From NCBI GenBank assembly GCA_026419515.1, contig JANZZG010000005.1, forward strand, positions 1 to 64,000: a DNA stretch of 64,000 nucleotides, given 5' to 3'. Source of the DNA: Methylophilaceae bacterium. Lineage in GTDB: Bacteria > Pseudomonadota > Gammaproteobacteria > Burkholderiales > Methylophilaceae. Shown piece after piece: positions 16,017 through 25,961 of the stretch. Below the pieces are notes generated by a model that had not been told where the DNA came from, made no database searches, and saw only the letters and a program-made list of their open reading frames with translations. The position numbers and the translations under genes are program-made. Numbering within the stretch: the first letter of the stretch is position 1; each line of letters opens with the position of its first letter.

Positions 16017-16847
16017 TCATACGCCGAAATACTTGGCATCGGGATGGTGCACCACGATGGCGCTGGTCGATTCTTCCGGCCACAGCTGGTCTTCCTCACC
16101 CAGCACCACCCCGATTTTCTGGGCGTCCAACAGTTCCAGGATTTTATCCTGATCGTGCAGGTTGGGGCATGCCGGGTAGCCGAAGGAATAGCGGCTACCG
16201 CGGTAGTGCTGTTTGATCAACTCTGGGATATCTCGCGCATCTTCGCGACCGAATCCGAGTTCCACGCGGATACGTTTGTGGATGTATTCCGCCAGTGCTT
16301 CGGCGCTTTCGGCATTGAGGCCGTGCCAATAGAGGTACTCTTGGTAACTGTTTTGGTGGAATAACGCACGTGCAAAATCCGAGGCACGCTGACCAACTGT
16401 CACCAGTTGGAATGCCACCACGTCGATTTCGCCGCTCTCCACTGGCCGGAAGAAGTCTGCGATGCACAACCGGCGTTCCGTCGTCTGGCGCGGGAAAGTA
16501 AAGCGGCAGCGTTCTTCACGGCTATCGGGCGAGGCGTAAACGATGAGATCGTTGCCTTCCGACTGGCAGGGAAAGTAGCCATAGACGGCCTGTGGCACCA
16601 GGATACCTTCGGCCTCGCTTTGCTTGACCAGGCGATTCAGGATCGGATCGACCTCGAGGCGGATGAATTCCCGATATTCCCGTTCGTTGCGTCCTTTGGT
16701 TTTGTAGCCCCACTGGAACTTGTACAGTGCCGTGCGGTTGATGTAGGGAACCACGGCGCGCAAGGGGATGTGTTCGATGGTTTTCGCCCCCCAAAATGGC
16801 GGTACGGGGATGGGATTGTCATTACGAATGGGAGAACGTTGCGACAT
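16017..16847 (-). CDS. Free-standing AdoMet-binding reactivation domain of methionine synthase
   Basis: A 276-residue protein matching only the C-terminal reactivation domain of MetH. Evidence is FWGAKTIEHIPL near the start, the AdoMet-binding stretch with R219 and GYPACP at 223-228, and ESTSAIVVHHPDAKYF at 259-274, all as at the end of full-length MetH. In E. coli this domain binds AdoMet and supports reductive methylation of oxidised cobalamin. The MetH core encoded at 19149-21728 lacks it, so the two should act as partners. The ATG at 16847 is chosen because earlier starts run into the divergent GGDEF gene. Downstream on the same strand is the carbonic anhydrase gene. Confidence 0.9.
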   Translation of the reverse strand: MSQRSPIRNDNPIPVPPFWGAKTIEHIPLRAVVPYINRTALYKFQWGYKTKGRNEREYREFIRLEVDPILNRLVKQSEAEGILVPQAVYGYFPCQSEGNDLIVYASPDSREERCRFTFPRQTTERRLCIADFFRPVESGEIDVVAFQLVTVGQRASDFARALFHQNSYQEYLYWHGLNAESAEALAEYIHKRIRVELGFGREDARDIPELIKQHYRGSRYSFGYPACPNLHDQDKILELLDAQKIGVVLGEEDQLWPEESTSAIVVHHPDAKYFGV

Positions 16848-16881
16848 GCGGCTGGTAGGCCATTCGAACTGAAGAACGACG

Positions 16882-16887
16882 TATAAT
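16882..16887 (+). promoter_or_regulatory. Perfect -10 hexamer before the GGDEF gene
   Basis: TATAAT lies 24 bases upstream of the ATG at 16912, in the short divergent region between the MetH reactivation-domain gene and the GGDEF gene. No good -35 is present at 16-18 bases upstream, so this is a tentative promoter call. Confidence 0.35.
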
Positions 16888-16911
16888 AAGCCATTTAAAA
16901 GTGTTTGGGGC

Positions 16912-17883
16912 ATGCGGGTGAGTAGCCAGATCGTCAAAACGGCTCGTGCAGCATTGCATTTGTTGACGGCGCGTGGCTTGCCGCCTACTCCGGAAAATTA
17001 TGCCCGAGTCTATCGGGAGATTTCTGGTGAATCGACCATGTCTTCCCCCGATCAGGAAGTTTCTCCGGAAACTCCCCTCAGCGTCGAGCAGAAACTCGAC
17101 AACAGCCGTGAATTGGTCGAGCTGATACGTGTCCTGGTGTCCGCAGTGTCCGAGCAGGCGGAACATCTTGCGGTGGATCTCGACCAGCACAGCCGTAGCA
17201 TGAGACAGTCGATAAGCGACTTGCAACAGACTGATAACAAGCAAGAGATTGCCAATCTTCTCCAGATCATTTTGGGTACGGCGCAGACCTTGCAGAACTC
17301 AGTGGACGAAGCTCAACGTGAAATCACCTGCAGCCGGCAGATGCTGGATCACATGCGCGAGGAGCTGCAAGAAACAAGGCGCCAACTGTTGCTTGATCCA
17401 CTCACGGGTGCACGCAACCGATTTGGCATGGAGGCAAGCCTGGGCCAAGAAATCGCCCGCGCGCGGCGCAGCGAAGGTAAGTTGGCCATTACCATGGTGG
17501 ATTTGGACCATTTCAAGAAACTCAATGACGAATATGGGCATGAAGCAGGCGATTTGGCATTGGTGTACTTCGCCCAGCTATGTCGTGCCGTGTTGCGCGA
17601 ATCCGATACCTTGTACCGCTATGGTGGGGAGGAGTTTCTGATCACATTGCCCGAAACCGATGTCCGTGGCGCGACATTCATGCTGGAACGCTTGGCCCAG
17701 ATGCTGGCCAAATCGCCGCTCCACTACAAGGAACATCTAATCGGCTTGACCTTCAGCGCGGGGTTGACGTGTCTGAAAGAGGGGGATACGCCCCAGACCC
17801 TGCTGGCGCGTGCCGACGCGGCAATGTATCGGGCAAAGCAGGAAGGACGTAACCGTATCGTGGTGGATGAGGTGGCGACATGA
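16912..17883 (+). CDS. GGDEF-domain diguanylate cyclase
   Basis: A 323-residue protein with no membrane segment. An N-terminal helical region (about 1-150) includes ARGLPPTPENYARVYREISG, common in betaproteobacterial diguanylate cyclases, and ends in a coiled-coil-like stretch. The C-terminal GGDEF domain has active-site GGEEF at 238-242 and an intact inhibitory RxxD site (R229-D232) five residues before it, so it should make cyclic di-GMP and show product inhibition. Its stop overlaps the start of the next gene (ATGA). Cyclic di-GMP targets nearby include the MshE ATPase of the pilus locus. Confidence 0.92.
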   Translation: MRVSSQIVKTARAALHLLTARGLPPTPENYARVYREISGESTMSSPDQEVSPETPLSVEQKLDNSRELVELIRVLVSAVSEQAEHLAVDLDQHSRSMRQSISDLQQTDNKQEIANLLQIILGTAQTLQNSVDEAQREITCSRQMLDHMREELQETRRQLLLDPLTGARNRFGMEASLGQEIARARRSEGKLAITMVDLDHFKKLNDEYGHEAGDLALVYFAQLCRAVLRESDTLYRYGGEEFLITLPETDVRGATFMLERLAQMLAKSPLHYKEHLIGLTFSAGLTCLKEGDTPQTLLARADAAMYRAKQEGRNRIVVDEVAT

Positions 17884-19124
17884 GCGTCACACCCGACGTC
17901 TATCTGGGACGGCAGCCTATCCTCGATCGGGCTCAGAATGTGGTGGCGTACGAGTTGCTGTTTCGCTCTGGCGACATGACGAGCTCGGGTGTGGCGGATG
18001 ATCTTTTGGCTTCGGCCAATGTGATCATCAACACCATCAGTCAATTCGGGATCGACAGTGTGCTGGGCGGGCAGACCGGTTTTCTCAATGTGTCCGAAGC
18101 CTTGCTGATGAGCGATGCGCTGGAATTGTTGCCGCCCGAGCGCATAGTGCTGGAGATCCTGGAAACCGTGGCAGTGGATGACCGCCTCATCGATCGCTGC
18201 CGAGAACTCAAGGAAAAAGGCTTTCGGCTGGCGCTCGACGACTTCACTTATCACGCCATGTATGACCCCATGTTCGAGCTGGTCGATATCGTCAAGCTCG
18301 ACCTGCTGGCCATGGATACGAAAGAAGTCGAACGGACCTTGCAACGGTTACGTCAGTGGCCCCATTTGCAGCTGTTGGCGGAAAAAGTCGAAGATCATCA
18401 ACATTTTCAACAGTGCAAGGAATTGGGCTTTGCACTTTTTCAAGGCTATTTTTTTGCGAGACCTACGATATTGGCTGGCAAGCGGGCTAACCCCAACCAG
18501 CTGACTTTGATGAAAGTGCTCGACCAGCTGATGCGGGACGTGGAGATTCCCGAAATCGAGCGCACTTTCAAGGAAAATCCGACGCTGACGCTTGGTCTGT
18601 TGCGCCTGGTCAATTCCGTGGCCATGGGATTGCAACACAAGGTGGGATCGGTGCGCCAAGCCTTGGTGGTACTGGGGCGCCGCCAGCTGCAGCGTTGGGT
18701 GCAATTATTGCTTTATGCCCGTAGCAACGGTGAGATTGCGGGACCGTTGATGACCATGGCCGCCGTGCGCGCCAGATTGATGGAAAATCTTTGCAGGACT
18801 CTGCCTGGCCAGGGCCAGAAGGAAGAAGTGGTCGAGCAGGCTTTCATGACGGGGATTCTGTCCTTGGTGGACGTCGTGCTCGGTATGCCCATGGAAGAAG
18901 TGCTCAGGCAGTTCGGCCTGGCGGATGAAGTCAGAAATGCCGTGCTGAAAAAAGAGGGATTGCTCGGGCAGTTGCTGACGTTGATGGCGCAAGTGGAAGC
19001 AGGTGAATTCGGATTGGTGTCCGACAGCTTGGCGCGACTGGGGTTGACCGTGGAAACCTTCAACAAAGCCCAACTCGAGGCCATCCAGTGGGCGGCCAAT
19101 CTCGATCGGGAAATCCAGGGCTGA
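17880..19124 (+). CDS. EAL-HDOD signalling protein, EAL degenerate
   Basis: A 414-residue protein of the YuxH-like EAL+HDOD type. The N-terminal EAL-like part (about 1-200) has YELLFR in place of EALLR, and DDFTYHAMYD replaces the DDFGTGYSS loop, so phosphodiesterase activity is unlikely. The HDOD part follows (about 205-400; NPTLTLGLLRLVNSVAMG). Such proteins probably bind nucleotides or partners rather than hydrolyse cyclic di-GMP. Start coupling (ATGA) with the diguanylate cyclase suggests the two act together. metH follows after 24 bases. Confidence 0.88.
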   Translation: MSVTPDVYLGRQPILDRAQNVVAYELLFRSGDMTSSGVADDLLASANVIINTISQFGIDSVLGGQTGFLNVSEALLMSDALELLPPERIVLEILETVAVDDRLIDRCRELKEKGFRLALDDFTYHAMYDPMFELVDIVKLDLLAMDTKEVERTLQRLRQWPHLQLLAEKVEDHQHFQQCKELGFALFQGYFFARPTILAGKRANPNQLTLMKVLDQLMRDVEIPEIERTFKENPTLTLGLLRLVNSVAMGLQHKVGSVRQALVVLGRRQLQRWVQLLLYARSNGEIAGPLMTMAAVRARLMENLCRTLPGQGQKEEVVEQAFMTGILSLVDVVLGMPMEEVLRQFGLADEVRNAVLKKEGLLGQLLTLMAQVEAGEFGLVSDSLARLGLTVETFNKAQLEAIQWAANLDREIQG

Positions 19125-19148
19125 GTGCTTTGGTTTGAGGCGTAGACG

Positions 19149-21728
19149 ATGATGACGTTCATCGAAAGATTGCAGCAACGCGTTTTGCTTTGTGATGGGG
19201 GCACAGGGACCCTGATCCAGGCCGAAAAATGGGATGTGGAAAAAGATTTTCTGGGACTGGAAAACTGCTCCGAAATCCTGGTGCACACCCGGCCGGATTT
19301 CGTCGAACAGGTGCACCGCGCCTATTTCGAGGCGGGCGCCGATTGTGTGGAGACCAACACTTTCGGCGCCAACAAGGTAGTGTTCGCCGAGTTTGGCCTG
19401 GTCGAGCGCACCTATGAGCTCAACCGTCGCGCTGCCGAGATCGCCCGAAAAGTGGCAGACGAATTCTCCACCGACAGCTGGCCGCGTTATGTGCTCGGTT
19501 CAATGGGACCGGGAACTCGGCTGCCAAGCTTGGGGCACATCAGCTACGACATTTTGGAGGACTCCTACGCCGAACAGGCACGTGGTCTGCTCGACGGCGG
19601 CATCGACTGCTTTCTGCTGGAAACCCATCAGGATCTGCTCACCGTCAAGGCGGCCGTCAACGGCTGCAAGATCGCACGCCGTGAAAGGGGGAAGGATATC
19701 CCCATCTTCGTGCAGATCACCATCGAAACCACCGGCACCATGCTGGTGGGAAGCGACATCGCCTGTGCCGCCACCGTCATCGATGCACTGGAGGTGGATG
19801 GCATGGGTCTCAACTGTGCCACCGGTCCGGCGGAAATGGCCGAGCATATCAAGTATCTGGGCGAAAAGTGGCGCAAATTCATCTCCGTCATGCCGAATGC
19901 CGGGCTGCCCATGTTGGTGGAAGGCAAAACCGAATATCCCTTGCTGCCATTCGAGCTGGCGGAGTGGCAGCAGCGTTTCGTCGAGGAAGACGGCGTCAAC
20001 CTGATCGGCGGCTGTTGTGGCACCGGACCGGCGCACATCCGCGAATTGCGCGCCATGCTGGATGCCCGTATCGACCCTTCTCCCGCCAGGCGCAAGCCGC
20101 AATGGGAGCCAGCGGTATCGTCTCTCTATACCTCGGTTGCATTGCGGCAGGAGAATGCCGTGTTCGCCATCGGCGAGCGCAGCAATGCCAATGGCTCCAA
20201 GAAGTTCCGCGACCTACTCAACGCGGAGGATTGGGATGCATTGGTCACCATCGGCCGCGAACAGGTGAAGGAAGGTTCGCATGCGCTGGATGTGTGCACG
20301 GCTTACGTTGGCCGTCCCGAAGTGTCCGACATGTGCGAGGTAATCTCCCGCTACCGGGGACAGATCACCGTGCCGCTGGTGGTGGATTCCACCGAGCTAG
20401 CGGTGATCGAGGCGGCGCTCAAACTCATTGGTGGCAAGCCCATCATCAACTCGATCAATTTCGAAGAGGGCGAGGAAAAGGCACACCAGATCCTGGTGCT
20501 GGCCAAGAAATTCGGTGCCGCCGTGGTCGCGCTCACCATCGACGAGCAGGGCATGGCCAAATCGGTGGAGGACAAGCTGCGTATCGCCCATCGCCTCTAT
20601 GACTTCGCGGTCAACCGGCATGGCCTGCCGGCCTCCGATCTACTGTTCGATCCATTGACTTTCACCATTTGTACGGGTGCTGAAGACGATCGCATGCATG
20701 GTGTCAATACGCTGGATGCAATCGAGCGTATCGCCAAGGAATTGCCCGAGTGCCAGATTCTGCTGGGGTTGTCCAACATCAGCTTCGGCCTCAATCCGGC
20801 AGCGCGCCATGTACTGAATTCGGTCTTCCTCGCCCATGCCCAGAGACGTGGACTGACGGCAGCCATCATCCATGTGTCCAAGATCATGCCATTGCACAAA
20901 ATCGAAGAAGCTCAGCGCATCGCCGCCGAGGACTTGATTTTCAATCATTGGCGAGATGGCAAGGATCCATTGCTGACCTTCGTCGACATGTTCAAAGACG
21001 TGCAAGCGGTGGAAACCGCCAAAAAGCGGCCGGAAACCATCGAGGAAGTGCTCAAGCAGCGCATCATCGACGGCGACAAGCAGGGGCTCGAGCAGGACCT
21101 TGCCAAGGCCATGGAGACATATTCGCCTTTGGATATCATCAATGACATCCTGCTCGATGGCATGCGCGTGGTGGGCGATCTATTCGGCGCCGGCGAGATG
21201 CAGCTGCCTTTCGTGCTGCAAAGCGCGGAAACCATGAAAGCCGCGGTGGCGTATCTGGAACCCTTCATGGAAAAGGTGGAGGGGCAGGAGAAAGGCGTGC
21301 TGGTGCTGGCCACGGTCAAAGGTGACGTGCACGACATCGGCAAGAATCTGGTGGACATCATCCTCTCCAACAACGGCTACAAGGTGATCAACCTCGGCAT
21401 CAAGCAGCCGGTGGGCGCCATCATGGAAGCAGCACGTCAACATAGCGCGGATGCCATTGGCATGTCTGGCCTGCTGGTGAAATCGACCGTGATCATGAAA
21501 GAGAATCTGGCGGAAATGAAGAAGGAAGGCATCGACATCCCGGTATTACTGGGCGGCGCCGCGCTTACCCGGAAATACGTCGAGAACGACTGCCGTTTCG
21601 CCTATACGGTGCCGGACCTGGTGTATTATGCCAAGGATGCGTTTGCGGGTCTCAAGCTCATGGATCAGATCATGGCGTCCAAACGGGCTACTTCCGGTTG
21701 CAAGTGTGGGAGGGGCCATGGGGGGTGA
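19149..21728 (+). CDS. metH: Cobalamin-dependent methionine synthase core, lacking the reactivation domain
   Basis: An 859-residue enzyme moving the methyl group of methyltetrahydrofolate to homocysteine through cobalamin. Domains in order: homocysteine-binding barrel (about 1-310) with zinc cysteines in GLNCATGP and GGCCGT; pterin-binding barrel (about 330-610; IGERSNANGSKKF); B12 cap (about 630-720); B12-binding domain with DVHDIGKN near 726-733 and SGLLVKSTV later. It ends at about 859 in a short Cys/Gly tail (CKCGRGHGG) where E. coli MetH continues for a further 330 or so residues as the AdoMet domain. That domain is encoded separately at 16017-16847. No cobalamin riboswitch can fit in the 24-base gap upstream. 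Confidence 0.95.
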   Translation: MMTFIERLQQRVLLCDGGTGTLIQAEKWDVEKDFLGLENCSEILVHTRPDFVEQVHRAYFEAGADCVETNTFGANKVVFAEFGLVERTYELNRRAAEIARKVADEFSTDSWPRYVLGSMGPGTRLPSLGHISYDILEDSYAEQARGLLDGGIDCFLLETHQDLLTVKAAVNGCKIARRERGKDIPIFVQITIETTGTMLVGSDIACAATVIDALEVDGMGLNCATGPAEMAEHIKYLGEKWRKFISVMPNAGLPMLVEGKTEYPLLPFELAEWQQRFVEEDGVNLIGGCCGTGPAHIRELRAMLDARIDPSPARRKPQWEPAVSSLYTSVALRQENAVFAIGERSNANGSKKFRDLLNAEDWDALVTIGREQVKEGSHALDVCTAYVGRPEVSDMCEVISRYRGQITVPLVVDSTELAVIEAALKLIGGKPIINSINFEEGEEKAHQILVLAKKFGAAVVALTIDEQGMAKSVEDKLRIAHRLYDFAVNRHGLPASDLLFDPLTFTICTGAEDDRMHGVNTLDAIERIAKELPECQILLGLSNISFGLNPAARHVLNSVFLAHAQRRGLTAAIIHVSKIMPLHKIEEAQRIAAEDLIFNHWRDGKDPLLTFVDMFKDVQAVETAKKRPETIEEVLKQRIIDGDKQGLEQDLAKAMETYSPLDIINDILLDGMRVVGDLFGAGEMQLPFVLQSAETMKAAVAYLEPFMEKVEGQEKGVLVLATVKGDVHDIGKNLVDIILSNNGYKVINLGIKQPVGAIMEAARQHSADAIGMSGLLVKSTVIMKENLAEMKKEGIDIPVLLGGAALTRKYVENDCRFAYTVPDLVYYAKDAFAGLKLMDQIMASKRATSGCKCGRGHGG

Positions 21729-22581
21729 GAAGCAGTCTGTGGTTACGTCGCCCAAGCCGCTGGAAGGATCTGAAATCGAGAAAATCCTGGGACATGGGGT
21801 GACGATTCCACCTCAGCCCAAAGTGCTGATGGAAATCGAGCAGCTGGTGGAGCAGCCCCAGGTCAGCGTGAAAAAAGTCGCTGCGCTGATCGCCAAAGAC
21901 CCGGCTCTTCTAGCCGGGGTATTCAGGGTGGTCAATTCTCCAGCCATGGGTTTGGTGCGCCGCATCGACTCAGTGGAAACCGCCATCTCATTGCTGGGTC
22001 TCAAACAGGTGACCAATCTGCTCAAGAGTATCGCAATCCGGCAGGCGCTGGGCGGACAGACCCAGGCCTATGAAAAATTCTGGGAACGCTCGGGGGACAT
22101 TGCCCAGATCGCTGCCATCATCGCCCACAAACAGGTTTCGGTGTGCAATGTGTTTCCCGACCAAGCCTACTTGGCGGGACTGTTTCACGATTGTGGCGTG
22201 CCGGTGCTGATGCAGCGCTTTTCTGGCTACTGCGCTGGACTCAATGCCGGGATATGGCCCGATCTGGCCGGGGAAGACCGCAATTTCGACACCGATCACA
22301 GCGTGGTCGGCTATCTGGTAGGCAAGCATTGGCGCCTGCCGGATTTCATCCTGGGCGGGATCCGCTACCACCACGAAATCCTGTCGGTGGTCCACCCCGC
22401 CAGAACCGTCGTAGCCATGCTGCAGATGGCGACCCATATCTACCTTCTGGCCATGAAGCAGCAAGACGAGCCGGAATGGGAGGCTTGCTGGGAGGTGGTC
22501 ATCGAGGAACTCGGGATCGCGCACGAGGGCCTGTGCGAATTCGAGGAGGACGTGATCGAGGAGTTCACGGCGGCCAGATAG
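21718..22581 (+). CDS. HDOD-domain protein
   Basis: A 287-residue soluble protein made mostly of one HDOD domain (IPPQPKVLMEIEQLV ... LIAKDPALLAGVFRVVNSPAMG, then GLFHDCGVPVLMQRF). HDOD proteins resemble HD phosphohydrolases without reliable catalysis and serve as signalling adaptors. The ATG at 21718 follows a GGGAGGGG ribosome site inside the metH tail, so the genes overlap by 11 bases; a further upstream start at 21628 is less likely. It is the second HDOD gene beside metH and converges with valS. Confidence 0.85.
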   Translation: MGGEKQSVVTSPKPLEGSEIEKILGHGVTIPPQPKVLMEIEQLVEQPQVSVKKVAALIAKDPALLAGVFRVVNSPAMGLVRRIDSVETAISLLGLKQVTNLLKSIAIRQALGGQTQAYEKFWERSGDIAQIAAIIAHKQVSVCNVFPDQAYLAGLFHDCGVPVLMQRFSGYCAGLNAGIWPDLAGEDRNFDTDHSVVGYLVGKHWRLPDFILGGIRYHHEILSVVHPARTVVAMLQMATHIYLLAMKQQDEPEWEACWEVVIEELGIAHEGLCEFEEDVIEEFTAAR

Positions 22582-22593
22582 CCGCCCGCACCA

Positions 22594-25407
22594 TCACCGG
22601 AGCCGGGCAAGCTGTGTTTGCAGCTTTTCGAGCGTGGCCCGGAATCCCGCCAGGCGCTCTTTTTCCTGCAACACCACGGCTGCCGGCGCGCGTTCCACGA
22701 AGCTGGGGTTGGATAGTTTGGCCTCGGCCTTGGAGATTTCGCCTTCCAGCCGGGCAATTTCCTTGCCCAGGCGGGCTTTTTCTGCAGCCATGTCGACTTC
22801 GATCTTGAGCATCAGGCGGAAATCGCCCACCACGGCGATTGGCGCTTCGGCCTCTGGCAGCGTGGGGACGAGGCTGCAATCGGACAGTCTGGCCAGCGCT
22901 TTGAGGTAAGGCGCGAACGCCGTCAAGGTGGTTGCGTCGCCTTCGGCCACCAGTGGCACCCGCTGGGCGGGGGATATGCCCATTTCGCCGCGCAGGCTAC
23001 GGCACGCGTCCACCAGTTTTTTGAGCGTGGCCACCCAGTTCTCCGCGGCTTCATCGATCTTTTGCGGCTGCGCCGTGGGATAGGCCTGCAGCATGATGGT
23101 GTCGGCCTTCTGGCCGGTGAATCCGGATATGGTCTGCCACAGCTCCTCGGTGATGAACGGGATCACCGGATGCGCCAGACGCAGCACGGTTTCCAGCACG
23201 CGCAATAAAGTGCGCCGCGTGGCACGCTTCTGCGCATCGCTGCCGTCGGCGAGCTGCACTTTGGCGATTTCCAGATACCAGTCACAATACTCGTCCCACA
23301 CGAACTTGTAGATCGCCTGCGCCACGTAGTCGAAACGATATTCGGCAAAGCTTTCCTCGACGTCGGCCACGGTTCGTTGCAGCACGCTGACGATCCAGCG
23401 GTCGGCCGGTGAGAAATCCAGATAACCTTGCGGCCCGCAGTCGTGCCGGCAAGGCTCCATGCCACAGTCCTGGCCCTCGCAGTTCATCAGCACGAAACGG
23501 GTGGCATTCCACAGCTTGTTGCAGAAATTGCGGTACCCCTCGCAGCGGTGCATGTCGAACTTGATGTCGCGTCCAGGGCTGGCGAGCGAGGCAAAGGTGA
23601 AGCGCAGCGCGTCCGCGCCAAAAGCGGGGATGCCGTGCGGGAATTCCTTGCGCGTACGCTTTTCGATGGCTTCCGCCTGCTTCGGGTTCATCAGGCCCGT
23701 GGTACGCTTCTTGACCAACGCTTCGAGGTCGATACCGTCGATGAGGTCGATCGGATCCAGCACGTTGCCTTTGGACTTGGACATCTTTTGACCTTCCGCG
23801 TCGCGGATCAGGCCGTGCACATAGACATCTCGGAACGGGATCTTGCCGGTGATGTGCTTGGTCATCATCACCATGCGCGCCACCCAGAAGAAAATGATGT
23901 CGAAGCCGGTGACCAGCACGCTGGAAGGTAGATAAAGATCGAGCGCAGGATTGGATTTGGCTGGCCACTCCGGCGTCCAGTCCAGGGTGGAAAACGGCCA
24001 CAGTGCGGAGGAATACCACGTATCCAGCACATCCGGGTCGCGCGTGAGCACGCCCGCATACCCCTCCTCATCCGCAAGACGGCGCGCCTCCTGCTCGTCG
24101 TGCGCCACGAACACCTCGCCGTTGATGCCATACCAGGCCGGAATCTGGTGGCCCCACCACAGCTGGCGCGAGATGCACCAGTCCTGGATGTTGTTGAGCC
24201 ACTGGTTGTAGGTGTTCACCCAGTTTTCCGGGTGGAACTTGATCTCGCCGTTCGCCACGACCTCCAGCGCCTTTTCGGTGATGCTCTTGCCATCCCTGCC
24301 AGGCTTGGTCATGGCGACGAACCACTGGTCGGTGAGCATGGGCTCGATCACCACACCGGTGCGGTCGCCACGCGGCACTTTCAATTTGTGCTTGTCGATC
24401 TTTTCCAGCAGCCCGAGCGCTTCGAGGTCAGCCACGATCGCCTTGCGCGCCTCGAAACGGTCCATGCCCTGGTATTTCTGTGGCGCGTGGTGGTTGATCC
24501 TGGCATCCAGTGTCAGGATGGAGATCATGGGGAGTTTATGACGCTGGCCGACGGCATAGTCGTTGAAATCGTGCGCCGGGGTCACCTTGACCACACCGGT
24601 GCCGAATTCGGGGTCCACATAGGCGTCGGCGATGACGGGGATTTCGCGTTCGGTGAGCGGCAGTCTGACCATTTTCCCAATGAGATGCCGGTAGCGCTGG
24701 TCTTCCGGGTGCACCATGACGGCGCTATCGCCCAGCATGGTTTCCGGGCGGGTGGTGGCCACGGTGAGATGGCCGGAACCGTCCGCCAGGGGATAGCGGA
24801 TGTACCAGAGCAAACCTTCTTCTTCTTCGCTCACTACTTCCAGGTCGGATATCGCGGTGTGCAGCTTGGGATCCCAGTTCACCAGGCGCTTGCCCCGGTA
24901 AATGAGCCCTTCGCGGTAGAGGCGGACGAAGGTTTCGGTGACGGTTTTGGACAGCCCTGCATCCATCGTGAAGCGTTCGCGCGACCAGTCGCACGAGGCA
25001 CCGAGGCGGCGCATCTGGCGGGTGATGGTGGAACCGGAATGCGCTTTCCACTCCCATACCTTTTCCAGGAATTTTTCGCGACCGAGGTCGTGGCGGGAGA
25101 TGCCTTGCTGTTCGAGCTGGCGCTCGACGACGATTTGTGTGGCGATACCGGCATGGTCGGTGCCGGGCTGCCACAACGTATTGGCACCGCGCATGCGATG
25201 GTAGCGAACCAGTGCATCCATCAGGGTCTGGTTGAAACCATGTCCCATGTGCAAAGTGCCGGTAACGTTGGGAGGGGGGAGCAGGATGCAGAAGTTTTCG
25301 GGTTTGGTCGGATCGAAACCAGCCCTGAAAAAACCGCTGGATTCCCAGAAAGAATACCAGCGCGCTTCTATGTTCTTGGGCTCAAAGGATTTGGCAAGTT
25401 CGGTCAT
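22594..25407 (-). CDS. valS: Valyl-tRNA synthetase
   Basis: A 937-residue class I synthetase charging tRNA-Val. The HIGH motif appears as TLHMGHGF (about residues 46-53) and the KMSKS loop as [10 protein letters not shown]. The editing domain lies between them, and the C-terminus has the ValS coiled-coil arm ([20 protein letters not shown]). The start at 25407 ([12 protein letters not shown]) is chosen over one six codons upstream because it fits the family N-terminus. It converges with the HDOD gene, with 12 bases between the stops. Confidence 0.97.
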   Translation of the reverse strand: MTELAKSFEPKNIEARWYSFWESSGFFRAGFDPTKPENFCILLPPPNVTGTLHMGHGFNQTLMDALVRYHRMRGANTLWQPGTDHAGIATQIVVERQLEQQGISRHDLGREKFLEKVWEWKAHSGSTITRQMRRLGASCDWSRERFTMDAGLSKTVTETFVRLYREGLIYRGKRLVNWDPKLHTAISDLEVVSEEEEGLLWYIRYPLADGSGHLTVATTRPETMLGDSAVMVHPEDQRYRHLIGKMVRLPLTEREIPVIADAYVDPEFGTGVVKVTPAHDFNDYAVGQRHKLPMISILTLDARINHHAPQKYQGMDRFEARKAIVADLEALGLLEKIDKHKLKVPRGDRTGVVIEPMLTDQWFVAMTKPGRDGKSITEKALEVVANGEIKFHPENWVNTYNQWLNNIQDWCISRQLWWGHQIPAWYGINGEVFVAHDEQEARRLADEEGYAGVLTRDPDVLDTWYSSALWPFSTLDWTPEWPAKSNPALDLYLPSSVLVTGFDIIFFWVARMVMMTKHITGKIPFRDVYVHGLIRDAEGQKMSKSKGNVLDPIDLIDGIDLEALVKKRTTGLMNPKQAEAIEKRTRKEFPHGIPAFGADALRFTFASLASPGRDIKFDMHRCEGYRNFCNKLWNATRFVLMNCEGQDCGMEPCRHDCGPQGYLDFSPADRWIVSVLQRTVADVEESFAEYRFDYVAQAIYKFVWDEYCDWYLEIAKVQLADGSDAQKRATRRTLLRVLETVLRLAHPVIPFITEELWQTISGFTGQKADTIMLQAYPTAQPQKIDEAAENWVATLKKLVDACRSLRGEMGISPAQRVPLVAEGDATTLTAFAPYLKALARLSDCSLVPTLPEAEAPIAVVGDFRLMLKIEVDMAAEKARLGKEIARLEGEISKAEAKLSNPSFVERAPAAVVLQEKERLAGFRATLEKLQTQLARLR

Positions 25408-25511
25408 GGGGCGCGATTCTACCACAGCGACGCTCTCGCAGCCCTGGCTGCATCATCTGGAGGACGCGATAATCTGGTAGGATGAAGCACCGCGTGAAAG
25501 GGGAAAATACC

Positions 25512-25961
25512 ATGCTCGATCCGCTCTGGTTGTGGGGGATACTGGGAGTGCTGCTGCTGGGTGTCGAGATGCTGACGGGCACTTTCTACATTCTGTGGTT
25601 CGGCATCGCGTCCTTGTGCGTGTCCTTGCTGCTGTTTGTGTTCCCCCACACTCCCTTCGCCCTGCAGCTGCTGTCGTTTTCCTTGCTCTCGCTGGCTTCC
25701 CTTGTCGTGTGGAAATTCAGATATGCGCAACAATCCCTACGGTCGCGCGTCGGGCAGTCGCGCGGCGATGCCATCGGCAGGGTGGGCCGGGTGATAGAGG
25801 CCGTGTCTGCGCAGCGAATGGGGCGCATCGTATTTACCATTCCGGTGATGGGCAGCCGGGAATGGACCGCCGTTTCGGATGAAACGCTGGAAGCTGGAGT
25901 ATACGCCGAAGTGGTGGCTATAGAGGGCAATTATTTGCGTGTGAAAGGAGTCGAGAAATGA
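25512..25961 (+). CDS. NfeD-family membrane protein
   Basis: A 149-residue protein with two to three N-terminal membrane segments (LWLWGILGVLLLGVEMLTG and following) and a C-terminal OB-like NfeD domain (GRVGRVIEAVSAQRMGRIVF ... VEGNYLRVKG pattern). Start at 25512 with a GGGGA ribosome site; an earlier in-frame start ten codons upstream is less likely. Its end overlaps the stomatin-like gene by four bases. NfeD and SPFH proteins are commonly encoded in pairs and work in membrane organisation or quality control. Confidence 0.88.
   Translation: MLDPLWLWGILGVLLLGVEMLTGTFYILWFGIASLCVSLLLFVFPHTPFALQLLSFSLLSLASLVVWKFRYAQQSLRSRVGQSRGDAIGRVGRVIEAVSAQRMGRIVFTIPVMGSREWTAVSDETLEAGVYAEVVAIEGNYLRVKGVEK

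Noticed and set aside
19125-19148. Cobalamin or SAM riboswitch before metH
   Set aside because: Only 24 bases separate metH from the preceding gene, too short for either riboswitch, and no such structure is seen elsewhere nearby.
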